In this document: piece after piece, positions 22,818 through 31,052 of the stretch
How positions within the stretch are numbered: position 1 is the stretch's first letter
Layout of the letters: each line of letters begins with the position of its first letter
Assembly (NCBI GenBank): GCA_040289115.1
Contig: PSKS01000014.1
Span: forward strand, 1 to 48,473
DNA: 48,473 bases
Direction: 5' to 3'
Source of the DNA: JAUQQI01 sp040289115
Lineage (GTDB): Bacteria; Chloroflexota; Dehalococcoidia; JAUQQI01
Made by a program: the position numbers and the translations under genes
Notes under the pieces: generated by a model
The model's input: only the letters and a program-made list of their open reading frames with translations
Database searches by the model: none
Told to the model about the DNA's origin: nothing

Positions 22818-25805
22818 TCAGCCTTGGCCCAGGCAGACGTCGGCCAGCCCTTCCAGGTCGAGCACCTGGAGTAGATAGCCGGGCATGGGGGCCACCCCGG
22901 CCACGAGACGGCCCAGGGGGCCGGGGTCCCCGGCCGGGGGCTTTAAGTCCCCGGCTTTGCCCCGGACGGTTCCAAGGATGCCTTCGGCCCGCAGAACCAC
23001 CGGCCCGAAGGCCGTAATCACCACCACGTCCGCCCGGCGGCCGGCCCCCTTCTGGCCGGGAACCCCCTCGAGAACGCCCTTAAGGTCAAAGACAGGCACC
23101 ACCTCCCCCCGGATGTTAGCCAGGCCCAGGAAACCCGGTTTCTCTACCGGCATTGGGGTGAGGCCTTCCAGGGTAAGGATCTCCCGCACTTGCCCGATGG
23201 GCAGACCCAATACCTGGCTCCCAGCCCGCACCGCCAGAACGTGGTAGCCGTCGGAGTCCCGGGTTAGTTGGGCCGGTCCGGGGTCGTGAGGCCCAAGCCT
23301 ACCGGCTCGGCCGCCCGCCAACCGGCGGACCAGTTCCAGGAAAGCCGGAAAGTCGACCCGGTCGAACTTGGCCACCACCTCGTCGGCCCCAGCGGCCTTA
23401 AGCTTTAAGACCAGGTCGGGGGCCTCGGCCAGGTGGCGGGAAACCACTACGACGGGAACTTGCGCCACCGGGTGGTCGGCCGAGCGGATGGCCTGGATGA
23501 GGTCCAGGCCGGAGCGACCGGGCAGCATGTAGTCGGTCACCACCAGGTTAAAGTTACCGTCCACGAAGAGGCGGTCAAGGGCCGCCTCGACCGTCTCGGT
23601 CGCCACCACCTCGAAGCCGGCGCTTTTAAGGGCGGCTTCAAGGGAATCCCGGAAAAAGGCGCTGTCGTCCACGACGAGGACCCGCCCCGAAGCCCCCTCC
23701 GCGCCGGCAGCCTCGGCCTCGAAAAAGCCCTTTACCTGCTCGTTTACCAGGCCGGCGATGTCGGGCAGCAGGTAGACGCCGTCGTCCAGGTTAAGGAGAC
23801 CCACCAGGAGGCGGTGTTCCGCCGGCCGGGCGATGCCGTCCGCCGGCCCGATCCGGACAACCCGCCCTACTGAGAGGGCAACAGGGTGGCGGTCACCGGT
23901 AAGGATGAGGCCGATACCCCGGCCTGGTCCACCGGGGCCGAGACCCAGGGCCCGGTCCAGGTCGATGAGGGGTATAAGGCTGCCGTCCAGCTTAACGTAG
24001 GACCGGTCGCCAACTGCAGCCAGGTCTCCGGACTCGAACCTAACGATCCGAGAGACGAGGCGGACGGGCAATCCGTAGCGGTATTGGCCATAGCCCTGGA
24101 CGAGAATCAGCCGCTCGGCCGGGGTTTCCGCTGTCCGAGCCGATGCCGACAGCTTTTCGGCATCGGCCTCGGTTCCCGCCGGCCGGAGGCCGGCCCCGGC
24201 CAGCAGCTTTTCCGGCTCCAAGATCAGGACGATCTCGCCCGTGCCCAGGGATGCCAAGCCCGAGACGGCGTCCACGTCCCTAAGGCCAGGCCCCGGGGGC
24301 TTCACGATAAGTTCTTCAAATCGGGCGATGCCGTCGCACCAGAGGCCGGCCACAAGTTCCCCCTGGCGCAGGACTAGCACGTAGCGCTTAGTCCGCCGGG
24401 TTTCGGGGCCTGCCTCCGGCCGGCGATCCGGCCAGGCATCCAGGGTAAAAAGGGGGACAAGCCGGTCCCGCAGCCGGAAGGCTTCCTGGGCCCCGTATCG
24501 TTCCACCTGACCCTCGTTGATAAGGACGATCTCCTGGACAGAGCTGTACGGTAGACCCAGCAGGTATCCCCGGGTAGAGAAAACCAGGGCATTGATTACG
24601 GAGACGGAGGTGGGAACCACCAGCCGGACCCGGGTGCCCTGCCCCCGGGCCGAGCGCACCTCGATGCTCCCGCCCAGCTCCTGGGTTTTAACCGCCACCA
24701 CGTCCAGCCCCACCCCCCGGCCCGAAACCTCGCTGGCCTCGTCTCGGGTGGTGAAGCCCGGCCGCAGCAGAAGCTTTGTCAGTTCCTCTTCGCCGAGGTG
24801 ACCAGCTTCCAGGGCTGACGCGAAGCCCCGCTCCACCGCCTTGCGCCGGACCGCCTCGAAGTCGATGCCCCGGCCGTCGTCGGCCACTTCGACTACCAGG
24901 TTAGACCCCTCACGGCCGGCCCTGAGCCAGACCCGGCCCCGGGCCGGCTTGCCCGCGGCCACCCGACTATCGGGCAGCTCGATACCATGGTCCACCGCAT
25001 TCCGCAGCAGGTGGACCAGGGGGTCCCGGAGCTCCTGCAGGATTCGCCGGTCCACCTCCAGCTCCCCACCCTCTACGACCAGCTCCACCTCTTTGCCAGT
25101 TGCCCTGGCGGCATCCCGGACGACCCGGCGCATCTGCGCAAAAAGGCTACCGATGGGCTGAAGCCGGGTTAGGGCAGCGATGTCCTGCAGCTCGGAAACC
25201 ATTGCGCTCAGCTTCTTGGAAGCGGCTACCAACTCCCGGTGCTCCAGGCTGGCCGAGAGGCTACTTATCCGGTTGCGGGTAACCAGCATCTCTTCCGCCA
25301 GCCGTCCCAGGCGGTCGAGGACGGCCACCGGCACCCGAACCGTGGAGCTGTGAAAGCTATCCGGGGTTTCGGCCGGTATCACCGGGGCCGGGGAAGGTTT
25401 TTGGGATTCGCCCCTAAGCTCGGCCGCTTCCCTGAGGCGTGCCACCAGGTCCGCCGCCTGGGGCGGGGACGAACCCGCGACCAGGGCTGCCAGGTAACCT
25501 TTAAGGAGGCCGGCGGCCTGGAGGAGAAGGTCCACGTGTCCTGGCCGGACCTCCTCCCCTTTCCGCATCCGGTCGACCAGCTGCTCGGCGATATGGAGGA
25601 CCTCGACCAGCTCGCTCAAACCGAGATAGCCGGCGTTGCCCTTGGTCGAGTGGAGGTGCCGGAAGATGTCGTTAAGGACCGCCTCCCGGCCAGGACCCGG
25701 CTCCAACCGCTCCAGCTCCACCAAAAGGGCTTCCAGTAGCCCCAGCCTCTCCTGGGTCTCCTCGATGAACAAGTTGAGGACGTCCTCGTCGTGGCTGCCG
25801 CTCAC
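22818..25805 (-). CDS. cheA: Hybrid chemotaxis histidine kinase CheA with receiver and three CheW-like modules
   Basis: The 995 residues contain, in order: HPt/P1 with His52 in LHSTKG; no P2; P3 dimerisation (about 155-215); P4 ATPase with HLLRNAVDHG (265-274), DDGRGI (309-314) and GRGVGLD (362-368); a CheW-like P5 (about 395-535); a second CheW-like domain (about 560-695); a receiver with DD (713-714), phospho-Asp758 and Lys813; and a third CheW-like domain (about 853-990). With no separate cheW gene in view, the extra modules may supply the coupling function. The GTG start lies 14 bp after the receptor gene. Confidence 0.94.
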   Translation of the reverse strand: MSGSHDEDVLNLFIEETQERLGLLEALLVELERLEPGPGREAVLNDIFRHLHSTKGNAGYLGLSELVEVLHIAEQLVDRMRKGEEVRPGHVDLLLQAAGLLKGYLAALVAGSSPPQAADLVARLREAAELRGESQKPSPAPVIPAETPDSFHSSTVRVPVAVLDRLGRLAEEMLVTRNRISSLSASLEHRELVAASKKLSAMVSELQDIAALTRLQPIGSLFAQMRRVVRDAARATGKEVELVVEGGELEVDRRILQELRDPLVHLLRNAVDHGIELPDSRVAAGKPARGRVWLRAGREGSNLVVEVADDGRGIDFEAVRRKAVERGFASALEAGHLGEEELTKLLLRPGFTTRDEASEVSGRGVGLDVVAVKTQELGGSIEVRSARGQGTRVRLVVPTSVSVINALVFSTRGYLLGLPYSSVQEIVLINEGQVERYGAQEAFRLRDRLVPLFTLDAWPDRRPEAGPETRRTKRYVLVLRQGELVAGLWCDGIARFEELIVKPPGPGLRDVDAVSGLASLGTGEIVLILEPEKLLAGAGLRPAGTEADAEKLSASARTAETPAERLILVQGYGQYRYGLPVRLVSRIVRFESGDLAAVGDRSYVKLDGSLIPLIDLDRALGLGPGGPGRGIGLILTGDRHPVALSVGRVVRIGPADGIARPAEHRLLVGLLNLDDGVYLLPDIAGLVNEQVKGFFEAEAAGAEGASGRVLVVDDSAFFRDSLEAALKSAGFEVVATETVEAALDRLFVDGNFNLVVTDYMLPGRSGLDLIQAIRSADHPVAQVPVVVVSRHLAEAPDLVLKLKAAGADEVVAKFDRVDFPAFLELVRRLAGGRAGRLGPHDPGPAQLTRDSDGYHVLAVRAGSQVLGLPIGQVREILTLEGLTPMPVEKPGFLGLANIRGEVVPVFDLKGVLEGVPGQKGAGRRADVVVITAFGPVVLRAEGILGTVRGKAGDLKPPAGDPGPLGRLVAGVAPMPGYLLQVLDLEGLADVCLGQG

Positions 25806-25819
25806 GGTCTAGCCCCCAA

Positions 25820-27949
25820 TTAAAGCTCCGGGAAAGGCCGGCCGACCCGGGCCAGGCGGCCATTTCCCCCGGGGCGGGGTGGAGCGGTGGGCGCGGCCAA
25901 CGGCCGCCGGCCGACGATCGATTGCCGGCCGTCGGGGCTGGAACCCTCTGCGGCCAGGCGGAAGCGACCGGTCAGCTCTTGGAGGGTCTGGGCCAGGTCC
26001 TGCAAGGCCTTGGCCGATGCCGTGATCTCCCCAAGCTGGGTGGCGATCTCCTCGGCCGCGGCCGACACCTCCTCGGCGGCGGCCGCATTCTGCTCGGTAA
26101 CGGTGCTTACGGCCTGCATCGCCTGCCGGATCTCCTCAGCTGCCGACGCCATCTCCGCCGCGGCAGTTCCAGTCTCCTCGACGATGGCGGCGGTGTCCTC
26201 CATGCTGGTCCGCAGTTCCTGACTGCTCCGGGCCACGCCCTCGGCTAGGCCCACGATCTTGCCCGAAAGCTGCTCCACTTCCTCGGCCGCCCGGACAATC
26301 TCATTGAAGACCCTCCGCATCTCTCCGGCGCCCTCGGCCGTAGCCACGACATCCCGGGCCACATCCCCCATGGTAGCCACGGCTTCGTGGGCCGCCGCCT
26401 GAACCCCCTGTACCAGGGCCACAATCTCCTGGGTAGAAGCAGCCGCCCGTTCCGCCAGTTTACGCACCTCCTCGGCCACCACCGCAAAGCCCTTCCCGGC
26501 CTCGCCCGCCCGGGCCGCTTCGATGGCAGCATTCAGGGCCAGCAGGTTCGTCTGCTCAGTTATATCCTCGATCACCTTGATAATGGCCCCAATCCGCTCC
26601 GAGCGGTCCCCCATGTCGTTCACCTTCTGCTGGGCGACCGCAACCCGCTCCTTGACCGCCTCCAGGGCCTGGATGACCGACCGAACCCGCTCGGCCCCGG
26701 CCCGAGCCTGTTCGGCGCTGGCCTGGCTGGATTTAAGGCCGGACGAGGCTGCCTGGGCCATCTGGGTGTTCTGCTCGGCGATGGTCTGGGTGAGGTCGGC
26801 GGCCCGCTGGACGGCCCGGGCCTGCTCCTGGGCACCCCTGGCCACGGCCTGGATCGTCTGGGCGAGCTGCTCGAACCCGTTGCTGGCCGCGGCCACCTGC
26901 TCCGCCTGGCGGGCCGAACCCTGGGCCACACTCTGGACGGTGCCAGCCACCTCCTGAGCCGCGGCCGACATCTGCTCGGTGAGCTGGTGGTTCTGGGCAG
27001 CCGCCCCGCTCACTTCGTCGGCGGCCCGCCGTACCTCCCCGACCAGCTCGGCCAGGCCGCCCACGGTGGCGTTAAAATCCTCCCCCATCCGACGGAAGCT
27101 CTCCACCATCGCATTAAAGGCGGCCGAAAGCCTCCCCACCTCATCCCTTCCGCCGGCAGGCAGCGGCTCGACGGCTGTGGCCGTCCGAACCCCCAGGTCC
27201 CCATCCCGAAGCTTACCCAGGGCGTCCCGGAAGGCGGCGATATCCTCGGCTACCAACCGGTCGATGCTGGCCACCACCCGGCCCAGCGACCGGGAAAGGA
27301 CCGAACTGGTAACGAAGCCCAACCCGAGGCCGCTGACAACGGTGGCCAGGGTACCCCAGAGGAGCAGGGTCTGGAGCAAACTGCTCGCCTGGCGGCTCTG
27401 GGCCAGTCTCTTGTCCAGAAGATCCCGTTCCGTCTGGACGGCCTCGGCAAAGACCGCTCGCATCCCGTCAAAGTGCTTCTTGCCCTGGCCGCTACCTTCG
27501 TACTTGGCCACCTCCTCAGCCGTAGCCTTACCGGCGTTTACATCCTTTCGGAGCTGAATTCCCGGCTCGGTAACTTCCCGCTGCCAAGCGACAGCTCGCT
27601 GCTCGATATCCCGCCAGCGCTGGACCTGGGCGGGGTTATCGGCCGTCTCGGCCTGGAGCCGGCGGAGGGCCTCGGCGTAGGCCCGCTGACCCTCCTGGTA
27701 AGGCTGAAGGAACTCCTCCCGGCCGGTCACCAGAAAGCCCCGGTAACCGGTCTCCATATTAACCAGGGCCAGTAAGGCATCATTGGCCAGGCCGATGACC
27801 TTGTACGTGTGGACAACCCAGTCGGTAGTCTCTTCAGCCTGCTTTACCGTAAGGTAAGTGAAAAAGTTGAGACCGACCATTATCAGCAAAACAACCCCCA
27901 CTACCCCAAGTACCTTCCATTTAAGGGAGAGATTACTCCAAAATTGCAT
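25820..27949 (-). CDS. Methyl-accepting chemotaxis protein with CHASE3 sensor
   Basis: Transmembrane chemoreceptor of 709 residues: TM1 (about 12-33), a CHASE3-type four-helix sensor (about 40-185; ETGYRGFLVTGREEFLQPY), TM2 (about 190-212), HAMP, then a long coiled-coil signalling domain with the invariant tip EQTNLLALNAAIEAARAGE. A C-terminal Pro/Arg-rich tail lacks the CheR-tethering pentapeptide. I chose ATG 27949 (MQFWSNLSLKW) because AAAGGAGGT precedes it; longer readings run into the upstream gene. It is the only receptor in the cluster, next to cheA, so it likely feeds this kinase. Confidence 0.95.
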   Translation of the reverse strand: MQFWSNLSLKWKVLGVVGVVLLIMVGLNFFTYLTVKQAEETTDWVVHTYKVIGLANDALLALVNMETGYRGFLVTGREEFLQPYQEGQRAYAEALRRLQAETADNPAQVQRWRDIEQRAVAWQREVTEPGIQLRKDVNAGKATAEEVAKYEGSGQGKKHFDGMRAVFAEAVQTERDLLDKRLAQSRQASSLLQTLLLWGTLATVVSGLGLGFVTSSVLSRSLGRVVASIDRLVAEDIAAFRDALGKLRDGDLGVRTATAVEPLPAGGRDEVGRLSAAFNAMVESFRRMGEDFNATVGGLAELVGEVRRAADEVSGAAAQNHQLTEQMSAAAQEVAGTVQSVAQGSARQAEQVAAASNGFEQLAQTIQAVARGAQEQARAVQRAADLTQTIAEQNTQMAQAASSGLKSSQASAEQARAGAERVRSVIQALEAVKERVAVAQQKVNDMGDRSERIGAIIKVIEDITEQTNLLALNAAIEAARAGEAGKGFAVVAEEVRKLAERAAASTQEIVALVQGVQAAAHEAVATMGDVARDVVATAEGAGEMRRVFNEIVRAAEEVEQLSGKIVGLAEGVARSSQELRTSMEDTAAIVEETGTAAAEMASAAEEIRQAMQAVSTVTEQNAAAAEEVSAAAEEIATQLGEITASAKALQDLAQTLQELTGRFRLAAEGSSPDGRQSIVGRRPLAAPTAPPRPGGNGRLARVGRPFPEL

Positions 27950-27972
27950 AATTAAGTTACCTCCTTTCGGGG

Positions 27973-28731
27973 TCAGCTGCCCGGGAGCTGGCGCCAGCGG
28001 CCGGTTTGAAGCAGCCACCGGGTCTTCTCACGGGCACTACCGTCCGTTGTCCGCCAGATGGCATTCGCGGCCAGGCCCTCGGGCATTACCACCAGCCAGG
28101 GCGTGCGCCGTTCGTAGTCGGCTGGTCCGGCTTTTGGGGGCGCCGGCCGCTCCTGGTAACCAAAGAGCCCCTGGATGGCAACGAAGCCGTCGCCCCGGAG
28201 GGCTTCGGGGAGGTTGGTCCCTTCGGCACCGACCACCTCCTCCAGCAGGACAAACAGGCTGCGGTCCAGCTGCTCCTCCCAAGACCGGGCCAGGACGCCG
28301 CAGGCGACCACGTTGCAGATTTCGGCATATGCCATCAGGTCCTGGCGGTTGACATCACTCAGCTCAAGCCGGCCCGTCCGGCTCAATCGGGGCGACTCCC
28401 TTCCGGCCGGGGGCCGCCGGAGGCCGATGGCGCCCCACTCCAGGGCCACCTCCAGGGGTTGGACCAGGAAAGCCGGAAGCTTCTCCTGGCCCAGATTGAC
28501 GGTTAGCCGGGCCACCGCCCACCCACCGGAGCCCAAGCCGGCCGCCGTCCAGCGGGCCGCCACCACCGAACCGGGAATAAACCCTACCGGAACCCCCAAA
28601 AGCAGGCCGACGGCCTCGGCCACGGACGGAAAAAGGTAGTGCTCCAGGACTACCGGTCGGTAAAGTTCGGGCACTCCCGGCCGGGGAATCAGCGGGGCAT
28701 CTGGGGGAAAATCAACCGCGGCGGGACCCAT
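27973..28731 (-). CDS. Unrecognised chemotaxis-operon protein, possibly CheC/CheX-like
   Basis: 252 residues with no confident family. The segment AYAEICNVVACGVLAR near residue 145 recalls the E-x-x-N helix of CheC/CheX/FliY phosphatases (usually E-x-x-N-x-x-x-G), and the length would fit a two-lobed CheC-like protein. It has no signal peptide or TM segment. It lies 1 bp after cheY and 23 bp before the receptor, so a role in dephosphorylating CheY or in receptor signalling is plausible, as inference only. Confidence 0.5.
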   Translation of the reverse strand: MGPAAVDFPPDAPLIPRPGVPELYRPVVLEHYLFPSVAEAVGLLLGVPVGFIPGSVVAARWTAAGLGSGGWAVARLTVNLGQEKLPAFLVQPLEVALEWGAIGLRRPPAGRESPRLSRTGRLELSDVNRQDLMAYAEICNVVACGVLARSWEEQLDRSLFVLLEEVVGAEGTNLPEALRGDGFVAIQGLFGYQERPAPPKAGPADYERRTPWLVVMPEGLAANAIWRTTDGSAREKTRWLLQTGRWRQLPGS

Positions 28732-28732
28732 C

Positions 28733-29125
28733 CTAACCTCTGGCCGAAGTTTTAAGAAGCATCTCCAGGCTCACGGCCAGGGCCTCGGCCGTAACCGGTT
28801 TTACCAGCAGGGTATCCACCCCCGCTTCCCGGGCCCGGGCCAGCTGCTCCTGGGTCCCCTGACTGGTAACCATTAGGATGGGGATTCGGGGCAGGTTCTT
28901 CTCCCGCTGCCGGCTTCGTACCGCCCGGACGAATTCCAGGCCGTCCATTCCCGGCATATTCCAGTCGCAGATGATCAGGTCGACAGTCCCGGCCGAATCG
29001 AGCGCCCGGAGGCCTTCGGCCCCGTCGCCCGCCTCCAGGACCTCCACCTGGTACCCGGCCTGCCGCAGGGAGCGGGCATGCATCAGGCGCATCATCTTCG
29101 AATCGTCGACCACGAGGACCCTCAT
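28733..29125 (-). CDS. cheY: Chemotaxis response regulator CheY
   Basis: A stand-alone receiver of 130 residues: acidic pair Asp7-Asp8 (VLVVDDSKMMR), phospho-Asp in LIICDWNMPGMDG, the Thr in VTSQG and Lys in LVKPV. It presumably carries the phosphoryl signal from CheA to the flagellar switch. The ATG shares a base with the cheR-cheB stop (TGATG). Confidence 0.95.
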   Translation of the reverse strand: MRVLVVDDSKMMRLMHARSLRQAGYQVEVLEAGDGAEGLRALDSAGTVDLIICDWNMPGMDGLEFVRAVRSRQREKNLPRIPILMVTSQGTQEQLARAREAGVDTLLVKPVTAEALAVSLEMLLKTSARG

Positions 29126-30924
29126 CAGCTACCTCCCAAAGGGGATCTGGCCGCGGCCCAGGCGGCCACTGCCTGGGCGATTTCGGCGGCCTTAAGGACG
29201 TGTTTCGGAGCGCCCCGAGCCAGGGCCGCGTTCACCATGGCCGGGATAAGGGCTTCGGACGGCTCCTGTACGGCGGTTTCAGCCCCGGCCTGGGCCAGGG
29301 CCTTAAGCCCCTCGGCCCCGTCGCTTCCCATCCCGGTGAGCACCACCGCAAAGGTCCTTGAGGCCAGGGGGCTAGCCGCCACCGAAAGAAAGGTCTTGTC
29401 GATACTGGGTACATAGATGTCGGTTGGGTCGGGCCGCAGCACCCGGAGGGTTCCGGCCCGACTGATGACCAGGTTGCGTTGGCCCGGGGCCACAAAGGCC
29501 CTATCGGCCGCAAGCTCGGCCCCCTCAGCGGCTTCCTGGACCTGGTAGCGGGAGACGCGGTTGAGCCGCTCGGCGAAGGAGCGGGTGAAACCGGCCGGCA
29601 TATGCTGAACCACGACCACCGCCAGCCCGAGGCCAGCCGGAAGCTCCGCCATAATCTGGGCCACCACCGGCGGCCCGCCGGTGGAACAGCCGATGAGGAG
29701 TAGCCGCTCGGCCCGATGGGGCCTCTCGGCCGCTTCTCCGCCTAGACGGCCGCCGGAAAGCAGGACCTCCAGCCAGGTTCGGAGGTCGGTGGGGGTGGCC
29801 GACCGCAGGCTCACCACTTCCACCCCGGAAAGGTTTTCGGGAATTCTTTGTCCGTTTCGGACCAGGATGACCCGACGGCACTGGCCGGGGAGGGTTTCCA
29901 GCAGGGCGGCGATAGCCCCCTCCTCCCCACCCGAGGCGTCCACTATTATGATGTCAGGTTCGTACTCGGCCACAGTCCGCCGCAGGCCACGCCAGTCGGC
30001 CAAGACCGCCGGGTCGCTCAGGCCGGCAGACCGGGCCGCCTGCCGCCAGAGCACCCGAACCAGGGGCGAAGGACTGGCCAGGAGGATCCGGGTGGCCGTC
30101 CCGGCCAGCCCTTCGGCTTTCCGGTAGAAAAAGGTTCCGTGGGCCCGGACCCGCTTGAGGTCGGGCGGCCCCGCCTCGAGGGATTCCGCCGAGCCGACGA
30201 AAAAGACCCCATCTGGTGCCAGCTGCTGGGTGAGGCGCCTCACCACCGCCTGGCGGTTTTCCGGGGTCAGGTACATGAGCACGTTGCGGCAGAAGACCAC
30301 TTGGAAGGGACCTTCCGGCACCGCCTCCACCAGGTTGGCCCGTTCGAATCGTACCAGTCGACGAAGCTCAGGCACGACCCGCCAGCGATCTCCCTCAGCC
30401 TTGAGGAAATCGGCGACCCGAATAAGGGCATCCTCCCGGAAGGACCAGGGCCCATAAAGACCCTCCTGGGCCCGGGCCAAGGCCGCCTCGTCGATGTCGA
30501 CCCCGAGCACTTCAATTGTCTTTGGTTGGCCCTGAAGTGCCCGCCAGGCAGTTATCGCCAAGGAGTAAGCTTCTTCGCCGGTGGCGCACCCGGCCGAAAG
30601 CAGCCGGACCTTTTGGGTTTGGGCGGCGAGCTGGGGAAGCAGCTTTTCCAGGGCTGCGAACTGGGCCGGCTCCCGGAAAAAATAGGTCTCATTTATAGTT
30701 AGTGCCTGGACGAGCCGGGTAAGTTCGGCCCGGCCTGTGCTCTCCAAGTAGGCCAGGTAAGCCCCCAGGTCGGGAACGCCCACCGCCTTCATCCGGTGGC
30801 GAACGACCCGGCCAAGGCGCTGGCGGAGCAGGTCGGTGGGGGCAAAGCCGAGCTCTTTAAAGACGCACTCGGCCAGCTCTTCAAGCAGGGCTTCGGTTGT
30901 CATTTCAAGGCCCGTTGCCTGCAT
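29125..30924 (-). CDS. CheR-CheB fusion: receptor methyltransferase and methylesterase with degenerate receiver between
   Basis: The 599 residues combine both adaptation enzymes. CheR: N-terminal helical domain and SAM site LSAGCATGEE (109-118), then FCRNVLMYL. A receiver-like middle (about 278-392) keeps an Asp (IIIVDAS, 329) but has lost the usual acidic pair (ASPSPLVR). CheB: catalytic Ser414 (GCSTGG), His441 (VQHMP), Asp535 (GMGSDG). Known hybrids usually have CheB first; this order is uncommon. An alternative start is ATG 30903. A putative sigma28-type -10 box lies just upstream. Confidence 0.93.
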   Translation of the reverse strand: MQATGLEMTTEALLEELAECVFKELGFAPTDLLRQRLGRVVRHRMKAVGVPDLGAYLAYLESTGRAELTRLVQALTINETYFFREPAQFAALEKLLPQLAAQTQKVRLLSAGCATGEEAYSLAITAWRALQGQPKTIEVLGVDIDEAALARAQEGLYGPWSFREDALIRVADFLKAEGDRWRVVPELRRLVRFERANLVEAVPEGPFQVVFCRNVLMYLTPENRQAVVRRLTQQLAPDGVFFVGSAESLEAGPPDLKRVRAHGTFFYRKAEGLAGTATRILLASPSPLVRVLWRQAARSAGLSDPAVLADWRGLRRTVAEYEPDIIIVDASGGEEGAIAALLETLPGQCRRVILVRNGQRIPENLSGVEVVSLRSATPTDLRTWLEVLLSGGRLGGEAAERPHRAERLLLIGCSTGGPPVVAQIMAELPAGLGLAVVVVQHMPAGFTRSFAERLNRVSRYQVQEAAEGAELAADRAFVAPGQRNLVISRAGTLRVLRPDPTDIYVPSIDKTFLSVAASPLASRTFAVVLTGMGSDGAEGLKALAQAGAETAVQEPSEALIPAMVNAALARGAPKHVLKAAEIAQAVAAWAAARSPLGGS

Positions 30925-30939
30925 CGAACCCGTTATTAG

Positions 30940-30947
30940 CTATCGGC
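30940..30947 (-). promoter_or_regulatory. Possible sigma28-type -10 box before cheR-cheB
   Basis: Minus-strand GCCGATAG matches 7 of 8 of the classical flagellar GCCGATAA element, 15 nt upstream of the ATG. No TAAA is found at the expected -35 distance, so the call is tentative. Confidence 0.35.
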
Positions 30948-30960
30948 AGGCCGGGGCTTT

Positions 30961-30980
30961 CCGAAAAGGGGTCTTTTCGG
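30961..30980. other. Hairpin upstream of cheR-cheB
   Basis: CCGAAAAG (30961-30968), loop GGGT, CTTTTCGG (30973-30980), in the 128-bp gap after the giant glycosyltransferase gene. On the minus strand it is not followed by a T-tract. It may attenuate read-through from the upstream gene or flank the chemotaxis promoter. Confidence 0.5.
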
Positions 30981-31052
30981 CCCTTCCGTCGATGGCGGCC
31001 TCGACGCTTCCGGTTGGGGACCGAGGGCGCTTGCCTCGCCCCGTCGGACGGC

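Noticed and set aside
26387..27775. Long plus-strand open frame opposite the chemoreceptor
   Set aside because: It is an antisense shadow of a repetitive coiled-coil gene; the product shows no coherent fold.
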